Origin: Chloroflexota bacterium | GTDB taxonomy: Bacteria; Chloroflexota; Limnocylindria; Limnocylindrales; CSP1-4 | Assembly: GCA_003158875.1 (NCBI GenBank) | Contig: PMLK01000039.1 | Span: forward strand, 2,721-48,302 | Length of the DNA stretch: 45,582 bases | Direction of reading: 5' to 3' | Part shown: positions 36,801 to 43,814 of the stretch, in pieces | How the letters are laid out: each line of letters begins with the position of its first letter | How positions within the stretch are numbered: position 1 is the first letter of the stretch | The notes under the pieces: model-generated | Databases searched by the model: none | Told to the model about the DNA's origin: nothing | The model's input: the letters and a program-made list of their open reading frames with translations, nothing else | Program-made: the position numbers and the translations under genes

Positions 36801-37072
36801 CGGGTCTCGGGGGAAAGGCTCGGGCCGGAGACCGTGGTGGCGGTGCCTTCCGTCGATAGCGTCCCAGCGACCTCGGTCATGAGGTGCGCCATCAGGGCCG
36901 CCCCACCCGGCTGCGCGTACATCTCAGAGCGGTCTGTGGCATTCCAGGCTATGCCGGAATCGACGAGCTTCCGAGTCCGCGCCAGGTTGCAGTCCAACGT
37001 GACGTCGCCGGCGACGATTACGCGGCGAGCGGCCGCCGACTCGGTTGCCGCGTCCTGCTTCGGATCGCCCAT
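33806..37072 (-). CDS. PfkB-like / AAA+ / RyR / SLOG multidomain sensor (operon gene 1)
   Basis: A 1088-residue protein. Residues 15-380 resemble a PfkB/ribokinase-like fold (RVIVAGDVTLDCN, then VVVMTLNDLRLSDVKI, then HVVVSLGTGGAVLLSQ), though I cannot place a full catalytic site. An AAA+ ATPase has Walker A GPPGAGKS near 468 and Walker B PFVLWDEFDS near 525. RyR repeats lie near 730-820 (LPALVDYDRLSDNLKEQN) and 827-897 (EHDRWVARKIKTGWRYG, IRPWEELPDNEKEKDR). The C-terminus (905-1080) is SLOG/DprA-like: RIGVTGHRVL, SSLAEGADRLVA, DVLVAVWDG. RyR and SLOG are proposed nucleotide-ligand binders, so this is the likely sensor. ATG 37072 has GGGAG 7 nt upstream and begins MGDPKQDAA. First gene of the operon. 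Confidence 0.82.
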   Translation of the reverse strand: MGDPKQDAATESAAARRVIVAGDVTLDCNLARTRKLVDSGIAWNATDRSEMYAQPGGAALMAHLMTEVAGTLSTEGTATTVSGPSLSPETRDDPHLHNSYAIWSRFPRKKGDRDSSIWRVEEFLGLDRARKPESAPAAQDSSADLVILDDAGLGFRTAPESWPTVLGLGDDAASTSPAAGARPWVLLKMACPVASGELWRRVLRLHAGRLVVVMTLNDLRLSDVKISRELSWERIAGDLARELMRHPAVNGLVSCAHVVVSLGTGGAVLLSQRGSVDSQLDRLVEPDCHVIFDPEAIENSWAEQYPGSMIGYASCLTAGIARELLMNPDEPDVHRGIRSGLAASRALHLQGYGPADCEPGRAGLKFPACDIAKELAKEPRDFSVAAIPAVAPDSWSILEGRYPEGLEPVAEAVARDGVEVALKDVPIGSFGKFVTVDRGEIEGFRSIRTLMREYNFEPAPRPLNIAVFGPPGAGKSFGVKAVVKSALDANLIEDLTFNLSQMRDPSELADALHQVRDVGLRGKLPFVLWDEFDSRLGDESFGWLRHFLAPMQDGAFQQGQILHPIGKAIFVFAGGTSVRLSDFAGNKTDDFRLAKGPDFASRLKGHVDIVGPDPRGGDPEADPYYRIRRAILLRSMLLRDRPGLFERNGKAARLTIDSGVLRAFLEVGSYKHGARSLETIVATSTLHGKSRYERSTLPAADQLDAHVDAAEFMKIVERYVPEGELLERLAEAVHIEYCDEMLGLGHGWNGTPEYLTSHAVLAKYAGRPAKLETLPALVDYDRLSDNLKEQNRGVARDLPGKLEVLGLVLRQDAPAGAPVVSVDAADPRVERLAIREHDRWVARKIKTGWRYGDPRDDAKKLHPCIRPWEELPDNEKEKDRMMVREIPDIVVAAGMTLARLEDLTRLRIGVTGHRVLTETDLITAGIGKALARIEAEYPGRSLMVVSSLAEGADRLVAAAVLKRTHSCLQAVLPLPKFEYLDDFATPASKEEFLLFLARADDVVDLPAQVSREVAYASAGQRMLDCIDVLVAVWDGNPAQGEGGTAEVVGRARARHLPLAWIHAGNRKPGTMEATALGAEEGTITFENL

Positions 37073-37323
37073 CGCTCGTCTCCCTCTCCGGCCGGAGACC
37101 CGACCGGACGTCACAGCCAACGCCGACACGACTCGGCGGCCACCACAGAGTAGCGCAGGCGAGTGGTGGAAACCGGGTGCCCGAACGCAATGCCACTGGG
37201 CACAACCAGCAGCGCCTGCAGCACCAGGTATGCCACGGCCATAGCCGCATCGGCGTGTTCAAAGGACGCCTTTCAACATTTGAGCAGATCCGCAGCCGGC
37301 GCAAGCGATTGCGAACTCCGACC

Positions 37324-37833
37324 CTAGCGGTGGCCTTCTTCGAGCTCTATCTGCTCGAGGGCTACGACGATCGCCAGCCCCATGGGGACATCGAAGCTGG
37401 GGGCGATCTGGACGGCGTAGCCGCCGTGCAGGCTCACCAGCTTGCGAGAAGCGACGATGACGTCCTGGCCGCCGTTGGTGATACGGAACTCCCGAGCGAT
37501 CCAATCGCCCTTGATGGCGAGAGTGTCGCCGTTGGCGGCCGTGACGGTGAAGTTGTCGCCGAAGAAGCTGACCAGCGACTTCTGGATGGTGACGACTACC
37601 TGATCGCCGCGCTTGATCTCGAAGGTCCTGCGCAGGTGACCGAGAGACTGGTTGATCTGATAGAGCACCGAGCCTTGCATGTCCTTGAGGACCAGGGTTC
37701 GCCTGATCGCGATCGCCTTGCCGTCAACCTCGAACACACGCTGCCCGTTGACGTCGTCGATCCACAGATCGCCGCCCACCGAAACCAGGCTCTGGTTGAG
37801 AACGAATGTCTGGGCTACCGGAACGAACGACAT
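37324..37833 (-). CDS. LURP-one-related (tubby C-terminal-like) protein
   Basis: A 169-residue beta-rich protein of the LURP-one-related family. Typical features are FVLNQSLVSVGGDLWIDDVN, VFEVDGKAIAIRRTLVLKDMQG and the recurring strand pairs around FEIKRGDQVVVTIQK. The fold is a 12-stranded barrel around one helix, related to tubby and phospholipid scramblase. Bacterial members are of unknown role and may bind lipid or nucleic acid. GGAG lies 10 nt before ATG 37833. It is on the same strand as the large operon but 251 nt upstream of it, so co-transcription is uncertain. Confidence 0.85.
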   Translation of the reverse strand: MSFVPVAQTFVLNQSLVSVGGDLWIDDVNGQRVFEVDGKAIAIRRTLVLKDMQGSVLYQINQSLGHLRRTFEIKRGDQVVVTIQKSLVSFFGDNFTVTAANGDTLAIKGDWIAREFRITNGGQDVIVASRKLVSLHGGYAVQIAPSFDVPMGLAIVVALEQIELEEGHR

Positions 37834-37906
37834 GACTTCAAGTCTCCATGGGGTTCGGACGACGACAGGCGAGCAGCATAACCGCGCATGTAGGCCGCGC
37901 GGCGGG

Positions 37907-38827
37907 TCAGGCCAGGGCCTGCGCCAGAGTCAGGCCCGTCTCGCTCTCGCACAGTTCCCACAGTCTCGTCATTTGCTCCGGCTTGTCGATGTTCCGGCCT
38001 ACGCCTCTGACGACCGGCGCACCGAACGTGATCCAATGCGGGGCGTACAGAGTGCCACCCACCGCGGCGGGATCGGTTGCGGCTCGCAGCTGAGGAAGCG
38101 CTCCCATGGCGGCGGACTGGCCCATGATCTGAGTAACGCCGCTCCAGAAGTGCTGTCTGAAGCCGCCGTTGGCGCGAACGCTCGTGGCCTGCAAATTGGT
38201 CTTGGAGAAGCCCGGATCGGCACCGTAGGCAGTCAAGCCGCGGCCCTGAAGCCGCCGGTTCAGCTCGAAGGCGAACTGCAGGTCGGCCCGCTTGGACAGG
38301 CCGTAGGCGTCCCAGGGGTCGTAGCAGCCGTGCATGTTCGGGTTGGACAGGTCGTACGAACCGGCGATGAAACGCGCCGTGGACGTGGTGCAGACCACCC
38401 GCGGCCGTTCCGCCGAGAGCAGCGCCGGCAGCAGCTGCAGAGTCAGCGCGAAGTGCCCGAGGACGTTCGTCCCGAACTGGGTCTCGAACCCGTCCTCGGT
38501 CTTGCCTTCCTTCACCGCCATGACGCCGGCGTTGTTGAAGAGCAAGTCGATCCTGGGGTGAGCGGCAGTTACTTCGGCGCTGAATGCCGCGACCGAAGCG
38601 AGCGAGCCCAGATCCAGATGGCGGATGTCGAGCCGCGCGTCCGGAACCGTGGCCAGGATGTTCCGTCGCGCCGCCTCAGCTTTGTCCAAGTTGCGAGCCC
38701 CGATCACCACCAGCGCCCCGTGGGCGGCAAGCTGGCGGGTCGTCTCGAGACCGAGCCCTCCGTTGCCGCCGGTGACGATGGCAACCTTCCCGTTCAGATC
38801 GGGGATATCGCGCGCCTTCCAGACCAT
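37907..38827 (-). CDS. Short-chain dehydrogenase/reductase
   Basis: A 306-residue NAD(P)-dependent oxidoreductase, close to the retinol-dehydrogenase/WW-oxidoreductase-like group. The cofactor loop is [19 protein letters not shown], the structural motif is LLFNNAGVM, and the catalytic Tyr-Lys pair is in [11 protein letters not shown], with the Ser in [17 protein letters not shown] is the post-catalytic proline loop. GGAGAGG lies just before ATG 38827. The substrate is not readable. Its gene neighbours give no pathway. Confidence 0.9.
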   Translation of the reverse strand: MVWKARDIPDLNGKVAIVTGGNGGLGLETTRQLAAHGALVVIGARNLDKAEAARRNILATVPDARLDIRHLDLGSLASVAAFSAEVTAAHPRIDLLFNNAGVMAVKEGKTEDGFETQFGTNVLGHFALTLQLLPALLSAERPRVVCTTSTARFIAGSYDLSNPNMHGCYDPWDAYGLSKRADLQFAFELNRRLQGRGLTAYGADPGFSKTNLQATSVRANGGFRQHFWSGVTQIMGQSAAMGALPQLRAATDPAAVGGTLYAPHWITFGAPVVRGVGRNIDKPEQMTRLWELCESETGLTLAQALA

Positions 38828-38919
38828 ACCCTCTCCTTCGCCTGTGGCGTCAGATTAGCAGGGTGGGGCGCGGTCGGGAGCGTGGGCGCGAGGCCGTGGC
38901 GAAGGCAGCGGCGGCGAGG

Positions 38920-39585
38920 CTACTGGCGGGCGACGGGCCTCATGGGGTAGACGCCGACGATGCCGGGACTGGTCGGGTCGAGAAGAACCTCGCAACCGAC
39001 TTCGCCCGCCCTGATCAGTTCGCCCAGGAACCCGGCCTCACGGGATGGCAAGCCCACATACAGGACGCCGTCGCCGGTCGCCATCGGGCTGACTTCGTCT
39101 TCGATCCCTTCGATGAGGAAACGGCGGCGGAGTTCGTGGAGGGGGATGTACGGGCGACTCTTGATGAAACGGCGCATCTGAGCCAGCGTGCAGGACGACT
39201 TCGCCGCGGCGGGTTCGGAGTCGTCCGCCCCGTCGTCGCCACACGCCTCGACTGGCATGGGCGGCGCGATCTCGCGGCCGGCGCCGCGATCCAGGCTCTC
39301 GCTGCGCGCACCTCGTTCGTCGCGTTCGCCAGGTTCGCCGTTGCGCCGTCCGGCTCCGGAGCGATCGCCCTGGCGGGGTTGGCGCGGCTGGCCCTGGCGG
39401 GGTTGGGCCTGGCGGGGTTGGGCCTGGCGCGGCGACGGGGAACCGTCGCGAGCGGCCTGGGGCTGAGTTGCGGACGCTTCGACCGCCGTCGAAGACTCGT
39501 CGGCCTGGACCGGCGCTGGCGCCTGAACCGCCGCCGCAGCCTGGCCACGCCCGCCGTGCCCACGACCCCGTCGCCTGGTGCTCAT
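38920..39585 (-). CDS. Hypothetical protein with Gln/Pro/Arg-rich linker, tail gene of the oxidoreductase operon
   Basis: 221 residues from ATG 39585, 10 nt after the gamma-subunit stop. The first half is low-complexity: RRRGRGHGGRG, then Ala/Gln/Pro runs with repeated PRQAQ/PRQGQ units. The second half (about 125-221) looks folded: SSCTLAQMRRFIKSRPYIPL, HELRRRFLIEGIEDEVSPM, DGVLYVGLPSREAGFLGEL and VGCEVLLDPTSPGIVGVYP. I do not recognise the family. The basic Gly/Arg-rich N-terminus suggests nucleic-acid contact. The longer frame to 39816 only reads through the preceding gene. Confidence 0.6.
   Translation of the reverse strand: MSTRRRGRGHGGRGQAAAAVQAPAPVQADESSTAVEASATQPQAARDGSPSPRQAQPRQAQPRQGQPRQPRQGDRSGAGRRNGEPGERDERGARSESLDRGAGREIAPPMPVEACGDDGADDSEPAAAKSSCTLAQMRRFIKSRPYIPLHELRRRFLIEGIEDEVSPMATGDGVLYVGLPSREAGFLGELIRAGEVGCEVLLDPTSPGIVGVYPMRPVARQ
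39369..39432 (-). repeat. 15-bp tandem repeats encoding the PRQ linker
   Basis: CCTGGCGGGGTTGGG occurs perfectly at 39393-39407 and 39408-39422, with partial copies on both sides. It lies inside the low-complexity half of the hypothetical gene and is prone to copy-number change in multiples of five codons. Confidence 0.7.
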
Positions 39586-39595
39586 TGGCGAGGCG

Positions 39596-40210
39596 CTACT
39601 TCTGAGCCGCGGCCAGCTCGACGGCCTCGGACGAAGCGGTTCCGGCAAGTACCTTCGCCGCGTAACGTGCCGCGAAACTGGCGGCGGCCTGCTCCGAAAC
39701 GATCTTCTTGATCGAGTCCTGGTCCAGACCGTAGCCCCACTTGATGGCGGCGATGTTGTCTTCGATGTACTTCTTGGGCAGGGCTTCGCGGAGATGGTCT
39801 TCGGTGAAGTCGACATCGCAGACGCACAGCAGTCTGCCGAGCGCGATCATGTTGCCGAAGAGATCGCGACCGAACTTCTCGACGCCGAGCTGAAGGAACG
39901 GAATCTCCTCGCCGGTTTCGCCGGCCTTCATCAGACCGATGTCGGCGATCACGTAATCGGTGCTGAGGTGGTGGGGGCCTCGACCCGCCAGACGCAGGAC
40001 CACGTCCGCGCACTCGACTACGAAGTTGGAGATGGGCTCGGTGTCGTAGCGCAGGAATGCCTCGCTCATGCCACCCCGGACCGACGAGTCATAGTCGAAC
40101 AGCAGCGTGACCTCGAAACCCATAACGGTGAGCAGGCTGGCCATGGTGCTGCCGATGACCCGGACGCCCTGTCCACCTACTCCGTCGATGACGATCGACT
40201 TGCCTGACAT
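39596..40210 (-). CDS. 2-oxoacid:ferredoxin oxidoreductase, gamma subunit
   Basis: A 204-residue subunit of a CoA-dependent 2-oxoacid oxidoreductase. It starts KSIVIDGVGGQGVRVIGSTM, the family's GxGGQG motif, followed by DYDSSVRGGMSEAFLRY, where the Arg-Gly-Gly stretch is conserved. DADYVIADIGL-type and NMIALGRLL segments are also typical. It acts with the beta, alpha and ferredoxin-like subunits encoded just upstream on the same strand; the gap to the beta gene is 20 nt. The KorC/PorC class is clear; the 2-oxoacid (oxoglutarate, pyruvate or branched-chain) is not certain. Confidence 0.88.
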   Translation of the reverse strand: MSGKSIVIDGVGGQGVRVIGSTMASLLTVMGFEVTLLFDYDSSVRGGMSEAFLRYDTEPISNFVVECADVVLRLAGRGPHHLSTDYVIADIGLMKAGETGEEIPFLQLGVEKFGRDLFGNMIALGRLLCVCDVDFTEDHLREALPKKYIEDNIAAIKWGYGLDQDSIKKIVSEQAAASFAARYAAKVLAGTASSEAVELAAAQK

Positions 40211-40230
40211 CGGTCTCTCCTCGTCCGCGC

Positions 40231-41010
40231 CTAGTTTTTCGAGCCGTTGCCGGACCCGCCGGCGACGGGGAGGGGCTCACCCTTGACGATGCCGGTCTGG
40301 TGCGGTTCCAGATGGGTCGCACCGGCGGGAGCGGCTTTGTACTCGGTGCGGTAATTCTGGAGCATGTCGTTCGCGCTCGAGAAACCGATGCGCCGGCCGT
40401 TGTTCTCGATGCACTGGCTGGCCACGTCTACGAAGGCGAAGCCCGGCCATTGGATCGCTTCCTTGATGGCCTTCTTCATCGGACCCTGGTGGTAGACCGT
40501 GGTCTTGGCGTAGAAAGCGTTGGGATTGGAAGCGACCACGCCCTGCAGGTTGATCGGCGAGTAACCGGCACCGGACGGGGACGAGATGGTGCTCGTGCCC
40601 TTGGGCGTCGTCGGTCCCGCCTGACCGCCGGTCAGGCCGTAGATCTCGTTGTTGTTGCAGATGACCGTCACGTTGGGATTGCGGCGGATCGAGTGGAGCA
40701 GGTGGTTGCCGCCGATGGACGCCGTGTCGCCATCGCCCGAAACCACGATGACGTTCAGTTCGGGGCGGACTAGCTTGATGGCTTCGGCGACCGGAAGCGT
40801 CCTGCCGTGAAGCGTGTAAACGGACTCGAAGTTCATGTAGGCGCCCATGCGGCCTGTACAGCCGATGCCGGTAATCAGCACGGTGTTGGTCTTGTCCAGA
40901 CCGAGGTCGTCCATGACCGAAGCGAGCTGCTGCATGATGAGACCAATGCCGCAACCGGGGCACCAGATCGTGGGGAACAGCTCGGTCTTTAGCTTGTCCT
41001 TGACTGCCAT
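40231..41010 (-). CDS. korB: 2-oxoacid:ferredoxin oxidoreductase, beta subunit
   Basis: A 259-residue thiamine-diphosphate-binding subunit. IWCPGCGIGLIMQQL provides the conserved Cys pair of the Fe-S/TPP region; GDGDTASIGGNHLLHSIRRN with ICNNNEIYGLTGGQ is the TPP-Mg binding signature. Length is typical of KorB/VorA. It binds the 2-oxoacid-derived intermediate and passes electrons to ferredoxin. The gene follows the alpha subunit by 28 nt. The Kor label is by overall resemblance; substrate specificity should be checked. Confidence 0.88.
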   Translation of the reverse strand: MAVKDKLKTELFPTIWCPGCGIGLIMQQLASVMDDLGLDKTNTVLITGIGCTGRMGAYMNFESVYTLHGRTLPVAEAIKLVRPELNVIVVSGDGDTASIGGNHLLHSIRRNPNVTVICNNNEIYGLTGGQAGPTTPKGTSTISSPSGAGYSPINLQGVVASNPNAFYAKTTVYHQGPMKKAIKEAIQWPGFAFVDVASQCIENNGRRIGFSSANDMLQNYRTEYKAAPAGATHLEPHQTGIVKGEPLPVAGGSGNGSKN

Positions 41011-41038
41011 TGCCTGAACCTCTTCCGGGGGACGCGGA

Positions 41039-42127
41039 TCAACCGACCGCCACGGTCGACTTCTTGTCGACTGCGAAGCCGGCGGGAAGCATGCCGATTC
41101 GGTCGAGGCCTTCTGAGATGGCCTCGATGCTCATGCGTCCACCGAGCAGCGGAACTCGCTCGACGCGGCGCAGGAGCATGTGCTCAACGACGCTGGCGTA
41201 TTGCCCGTCGCTGCCTTCGATGACGACGATCTTCTTGTACTTGCCCGCGACCTCGGCCAGCTCCTTGTCCAGGGTGGGCCACATCCGGATCGGGCGGAAG
41301 AGAGCGAAGTACGGGGCCAGCGGCCGCGCCACTCGCGCCGTAATGCCGAACGCGATGACGAGCGTCTCGGCATCCTTGTTCCAGCCGTACTCGTGGAAGT
41401 TGTACTTTTCGGCCACGGCCAGGCGGTTGTCCCGCGATTCGTAGTACTGGCGAATGAACTCGTCGCCGTCGGCAGTGGCGGGCTCACCGTCGGGGTACGT
41501 GGCCACGCCCGAGAAGAGCCGGGTGCTGCCCGACGCCAGCGGCTCGAGCGTCCGCGGAACCACTGGAACGTCGATGGTGTCCAGGTCCGCGACTTCGTTG
41601 AGATGGCCCAGGAAAGCGTCCGAGAGGAGCACAACCGGGCTTCGACTTTCTTCCGCGGCGTTGAACGCCTGGATGGAGTACTCGTAGCACTCGGCAACCG
41701 TCGACGGATAGAAAACGATGCTCGTGTAGTCGCCCGTGGAGCCGTAGCGCGTCTGCAGTAAATCGCCCTGGCCCGGCATCGTCGGCATACCGGTACCCGG
41801 ACCGACGCGCATCACGTTGACGATTACGCACGGGATGCCGACCTTGTGGCCGTAGCCAACCGCTTCCTGCATGAGGCTGAAGCCCGGGCCGGAAGTCGCC
41901 GTGAAGGACTTGGCCCCGGCCAGACTGCCGCCCAGGATCGCGTTGGCGCTCGCGATCTCATCCTCTTCCTGAAGGAAACGAAACTCGGGGTTCTTGGAGG
42001 CGTAGACGGATGCCTGGGCCAGGATCTCCGACGAGGGACTGATCGGATAACCGGCGAAGAAGCTCGCTCCCGCCTTGACGGCGCCGAGGAAGACCGCCTC
42101 GTTGCCCTGGACGAGTCGTTTGGCCAT
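41039..42127 (-). CDS. korA: 2-oxoacid:ferredoxin oxidoreductase, alpha subunit
   Basis: A 362-residue subunit that contributes the pyrimidine side of the thiamine site. The start MAKRLVQGNEAVFLGAVKAG, then FFAGYPISPSSEI, EEDEIASANAILGGSLAGAK and TSGPGFSLMQEAVGYG are the family signature, and RVGPGTGMPTMPGQGDLLQ is the conserved loop. GGGAGG lies 8-9 nt before ATG 42127, which is 2 nt after the ferredoxin-subunit stop. With the other subunits it could feed reduced ferredoxin from, or carboxylation flux into, the TCA cycle. Confidence 0.9.
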   Translation of the reverse strand: MAKRLVQGNEAVFLGAVKAGASFFAGYPISPSSEILAQASVYASKNPEFRFLQEEDEIASANAILGGSLAGAKSFTATSGPGFSLMQEAVGYGHKVGIPCVIVNVMRVGPGTGMPTMPGQGDLLQTRYGSTGDYTSIVFYPSTVAECYEYSIQAFNAAEESRSPVVLLSDAFLGHLNEVADLDTIDVPVVPRTLEPLASGSTRLFSGVATYPDGEPATADGDEFIRQYYESRDNRLAVAEKYNFHEYGWNKDAETLVIAFGITARVARPLAPYFALFRPIRMWPTLDKELAEVAGKYKKIVVIEGSDGQYASVVEHMLLRRVERVPLLGGRMSIEAISEGLDRIGMLPAGFAVDKKSTVAVG

Positions 42128-42129
42128 CG

Positions 42130-42438
42130 CTATGCCCTCCCGGTGGACGCGGCTTCGTCACGCTTGGGCAGGACCTCGATGGCGAGGTCCGGGCAATAGC
42201 GCTCGCAAAGACCGCAACGGATGCAGTCCGTGGCCTCGATGATCGCGTCGTGCGTCAGCAGCAAGCTGTCCTTGGGGCAGATCTCGACGCAGATGTTGCA
42301 GCGCTTGCACCACTCGTCGACCCAGCGGATGTTGACGTAATCGACGATCGTGGGATCGAGATGGACTCGTTTTTCGGCAGCGTAGACGGTAGTAATGGCC
42401 GGATCTCCCAGCAGCTCGGCGGCGTCGCGAGTGGCCAC
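42130..42438 (-). CDS. 4Fe-4S ferredoxin-type delta subunit of the oxidoreductase
   Basis: About 102 residues with two clusters: CKRCNICVEICPKDSL and CIRCGLCERYCPDLAI, both CxxCxxCxxxCP. It is the electron-transfer subunit and the first gene of the oxidoreductase operon. GTG 42438 is chosen because a TAGACT -10-like box ends 10 nt before it, consistent with a short or absent leader; the frame stays open to TTG 42492, giving an alternative 120-residue form (MRPNHQRRNS...). Neither start has a good ribosome binding site. Confidence 0.82.
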   Translation of the reverse strand: MATRDAAELLGDPAITTVYAAEKRVHLDPTIVDYVNIRWVDEWCKRCNICVEICPKDSLLLTHDAIIEATDCIRCGLCERYCPDLAIEVLPKRDEAASTGRA

Positions 42439-42553
42439 CGGTTCAGTAAGTCTACGGAATTGAGAGTTACGGCGCTGATGGTTGGGTCGCAAGGCTCGTT
42501 GGACGCGCCGATTGCAACCTCACCGGAACTTCTCGGCAACCCGCTTGTGGCTC

Positions 42554-43111
42554 CTACTGCACCCTGAGAATCGTCTTGGCCTCGGACCAGTGGCGTTCCA
42601 GCTGGTAGTAGTCGCGTTCCGGCGGGGCGAAGATGTGGACGATTACCGCCCCGAAGTCCACCAGGGTCCAGTGCGAGTTGGAACCGCCTTCGCGCCCGAT
42701 CGGCCGGACGCCCTCGGAGCGCAGCTTTTCGGTGATGCCGTCGGCGATCGCGCCGAGCTGCCGTTCCGAGCCGCCGGAGCAGATCACGAAGTAGTCCGCC
42801 ATGGACGTCAGCTCGGTGACCTCGAGCAGCACGATGTCGGCCGCCTTCTTGTCCTCGGCGGCGTCGACGATCAAGCGGGCAACTTCGAGCGAGGTCAGCC
42901 GGGCGCCGCGGGCCCGGAGCGACTCTTCGATCTCCGGCTCGGTCGGCACGTCCGCGTCCGCCGCGGCCGCGGCTTCGACTTCCGCTTCCAGCGCGTCGGC
43001 CAGGGCGGTCTCATCCACGGCGGCCAGTTTTGTGCGGCGGCGCGGCAGGCCGTCGGGGCTGGGGAGGGTCTCAGGTGCGGTCGTCGCGGGCGAGGTCGAA
43101 GAATCGGTCAC
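42554..43111 (-). CDS. rsfS: Ribosomal silencing factor RsfS, with long N-terminal extension
   Basis: 185 residues against the usual 105-130. The RsfS domain is residues 75-185: VARLIVDAAEDKKAADIVLL, TSMADYFVICSGGSERQLGA and HWTLVDFGAVIVHIF. It binds ribosomal protein uL14 and prevents subunit joining when nutrients are scarce. The first 70 residues are Ala/Glu-rich and unlike the family; they may be a disordered tail, or the real start may be internal. GTG 43111 is 1 nt beyond the nadD stop, the common nadD-rsfS pairing. Confidence 0.92.
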   Translation of the reverse strand: MTDSSTSPATTAPETLPSPDGLPRRRTKLAAVDETALADALEAEVEAAAAADADVPTEPEIEESLRARGARLTSLEVARLIVDAAEDKKAADIVLLEVTELTSMADYFVICSGGSERQLGAIADGITEKLRSEGVRPIGREGGSNSHWTLVDFGAVIVHIFAPPERDYYQLERHWSEAKTILRVQ

Positions 43112-43112
43112 G

Positions 43113-43814
43113 TCAGGCGGTCCTCAAGGTGTTATCAGAACGATACAGGCCGTGGTCTTGAATGTACGACTCCACGGCCGGCGGCACGAGGTAGCGAATG
43201 GACAGTCCCGCGGCGATGCGATCGCGCACGTCGGACGAGGAATGGGCCAGCGGCACGGTCTGGACGCAATCGATTCGATCCTGGGTCGCCTCGCCGTCCA
43301 GCAGGACTGCCGTGCGAGCGTCGCGGTCCGGCAGCGGCGAGCCCGGCCGCGGCACAACTGCCAGACGCGCCAGCTCGAGCAAACGAACCGGTTCGTGCCA
43401 GGTGGACAGTCCGGCCAGCGCCTCGGTGGACAGAATGAACCACAGCTCGCGCTCGATACCGTGACGGTTCGCCTCGCCGACCAGTTCGGCCAGCGTGTCG
43501 ACCGTGTATGACGGACCGTCGCGTCGCAGTTCGATCTCGCACAACTCGAAAGCTCGGTTGTCCGCGATGGCCAGGCGAACCATGGCGCAACGATCGGCCA
43601 CCGTGGCGAGGTCGTCGTCGAGTTTGTGTGGCGGCCTCGGGGCAGGCACGAACAGGACTCGGTCCAGCCGCAGCGCCTCGCGAACCTGCTCCGCGACGAC
43701 GAGATGGCCGTAGTGGATCGGGTCGAACGTGCCGCCGAGGATTCCGACGCGCCGATCGGAGGCGTCGATCCAGGCGGACGGAGCGGTCACGGGTTCCACC
43801 GCGCGCCCGGCCAT
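43113..43814 (-). CDS. nadD: Nicotinate-nucleotide adenylyltransferase
   Basis: Transfers AMP to nicotinate mononucleotide in NAD synthesis. 233 residues. GILGGTFDPIHYGHL carries the GxFDPxHxGH nucleotide-binding motif; PPHK is the conserved loop, and VPLAHSSSDVRDRIAAG is the C-terminal SSxxR signature (ISST-type). ATG 43814 overlaps the obg stop as TGATG; an upstream ATG at 43844 is less likely. It lies between obg and rsfS in a standard housekeeping order. Confidence 0.94.
   Translation of the reverse strand: MAGRAVEPVTAPSAWIDASDRRVGILGGTFDPIHYGHLVVAEQVREALRLDRVLFVPAPRPPHKLDDDLATVADRCAMVRLAIADNRAFELCEIELRRDGPSYTVDTLAELVGEANRHGIERELWFILSTEALAGLSTWHEPVRLLELARLAVVPRPGSPLPDRDARTAVLLDGEATQDRIDCVQTVPLAHSSSDVRDRIAAGLSIRYLVPPAVESYIQDHGLYRSDNTLRTA

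Noticed and set aside
37111-37242. Possible 43-codon hydrophobic peptide gene on the minus strand upstream of operon gene 1
   Set aside because: No ribosome binding site and no similarity recognised; it lies in the expected promoter region of the operon.
17460-37323. Integrase, transposase or insertion sequence ends expected for an island
   Set aside because: None found; no recombinase motif and no matching terminal repeats, so island status rests on gene content and the tRNA scar only.
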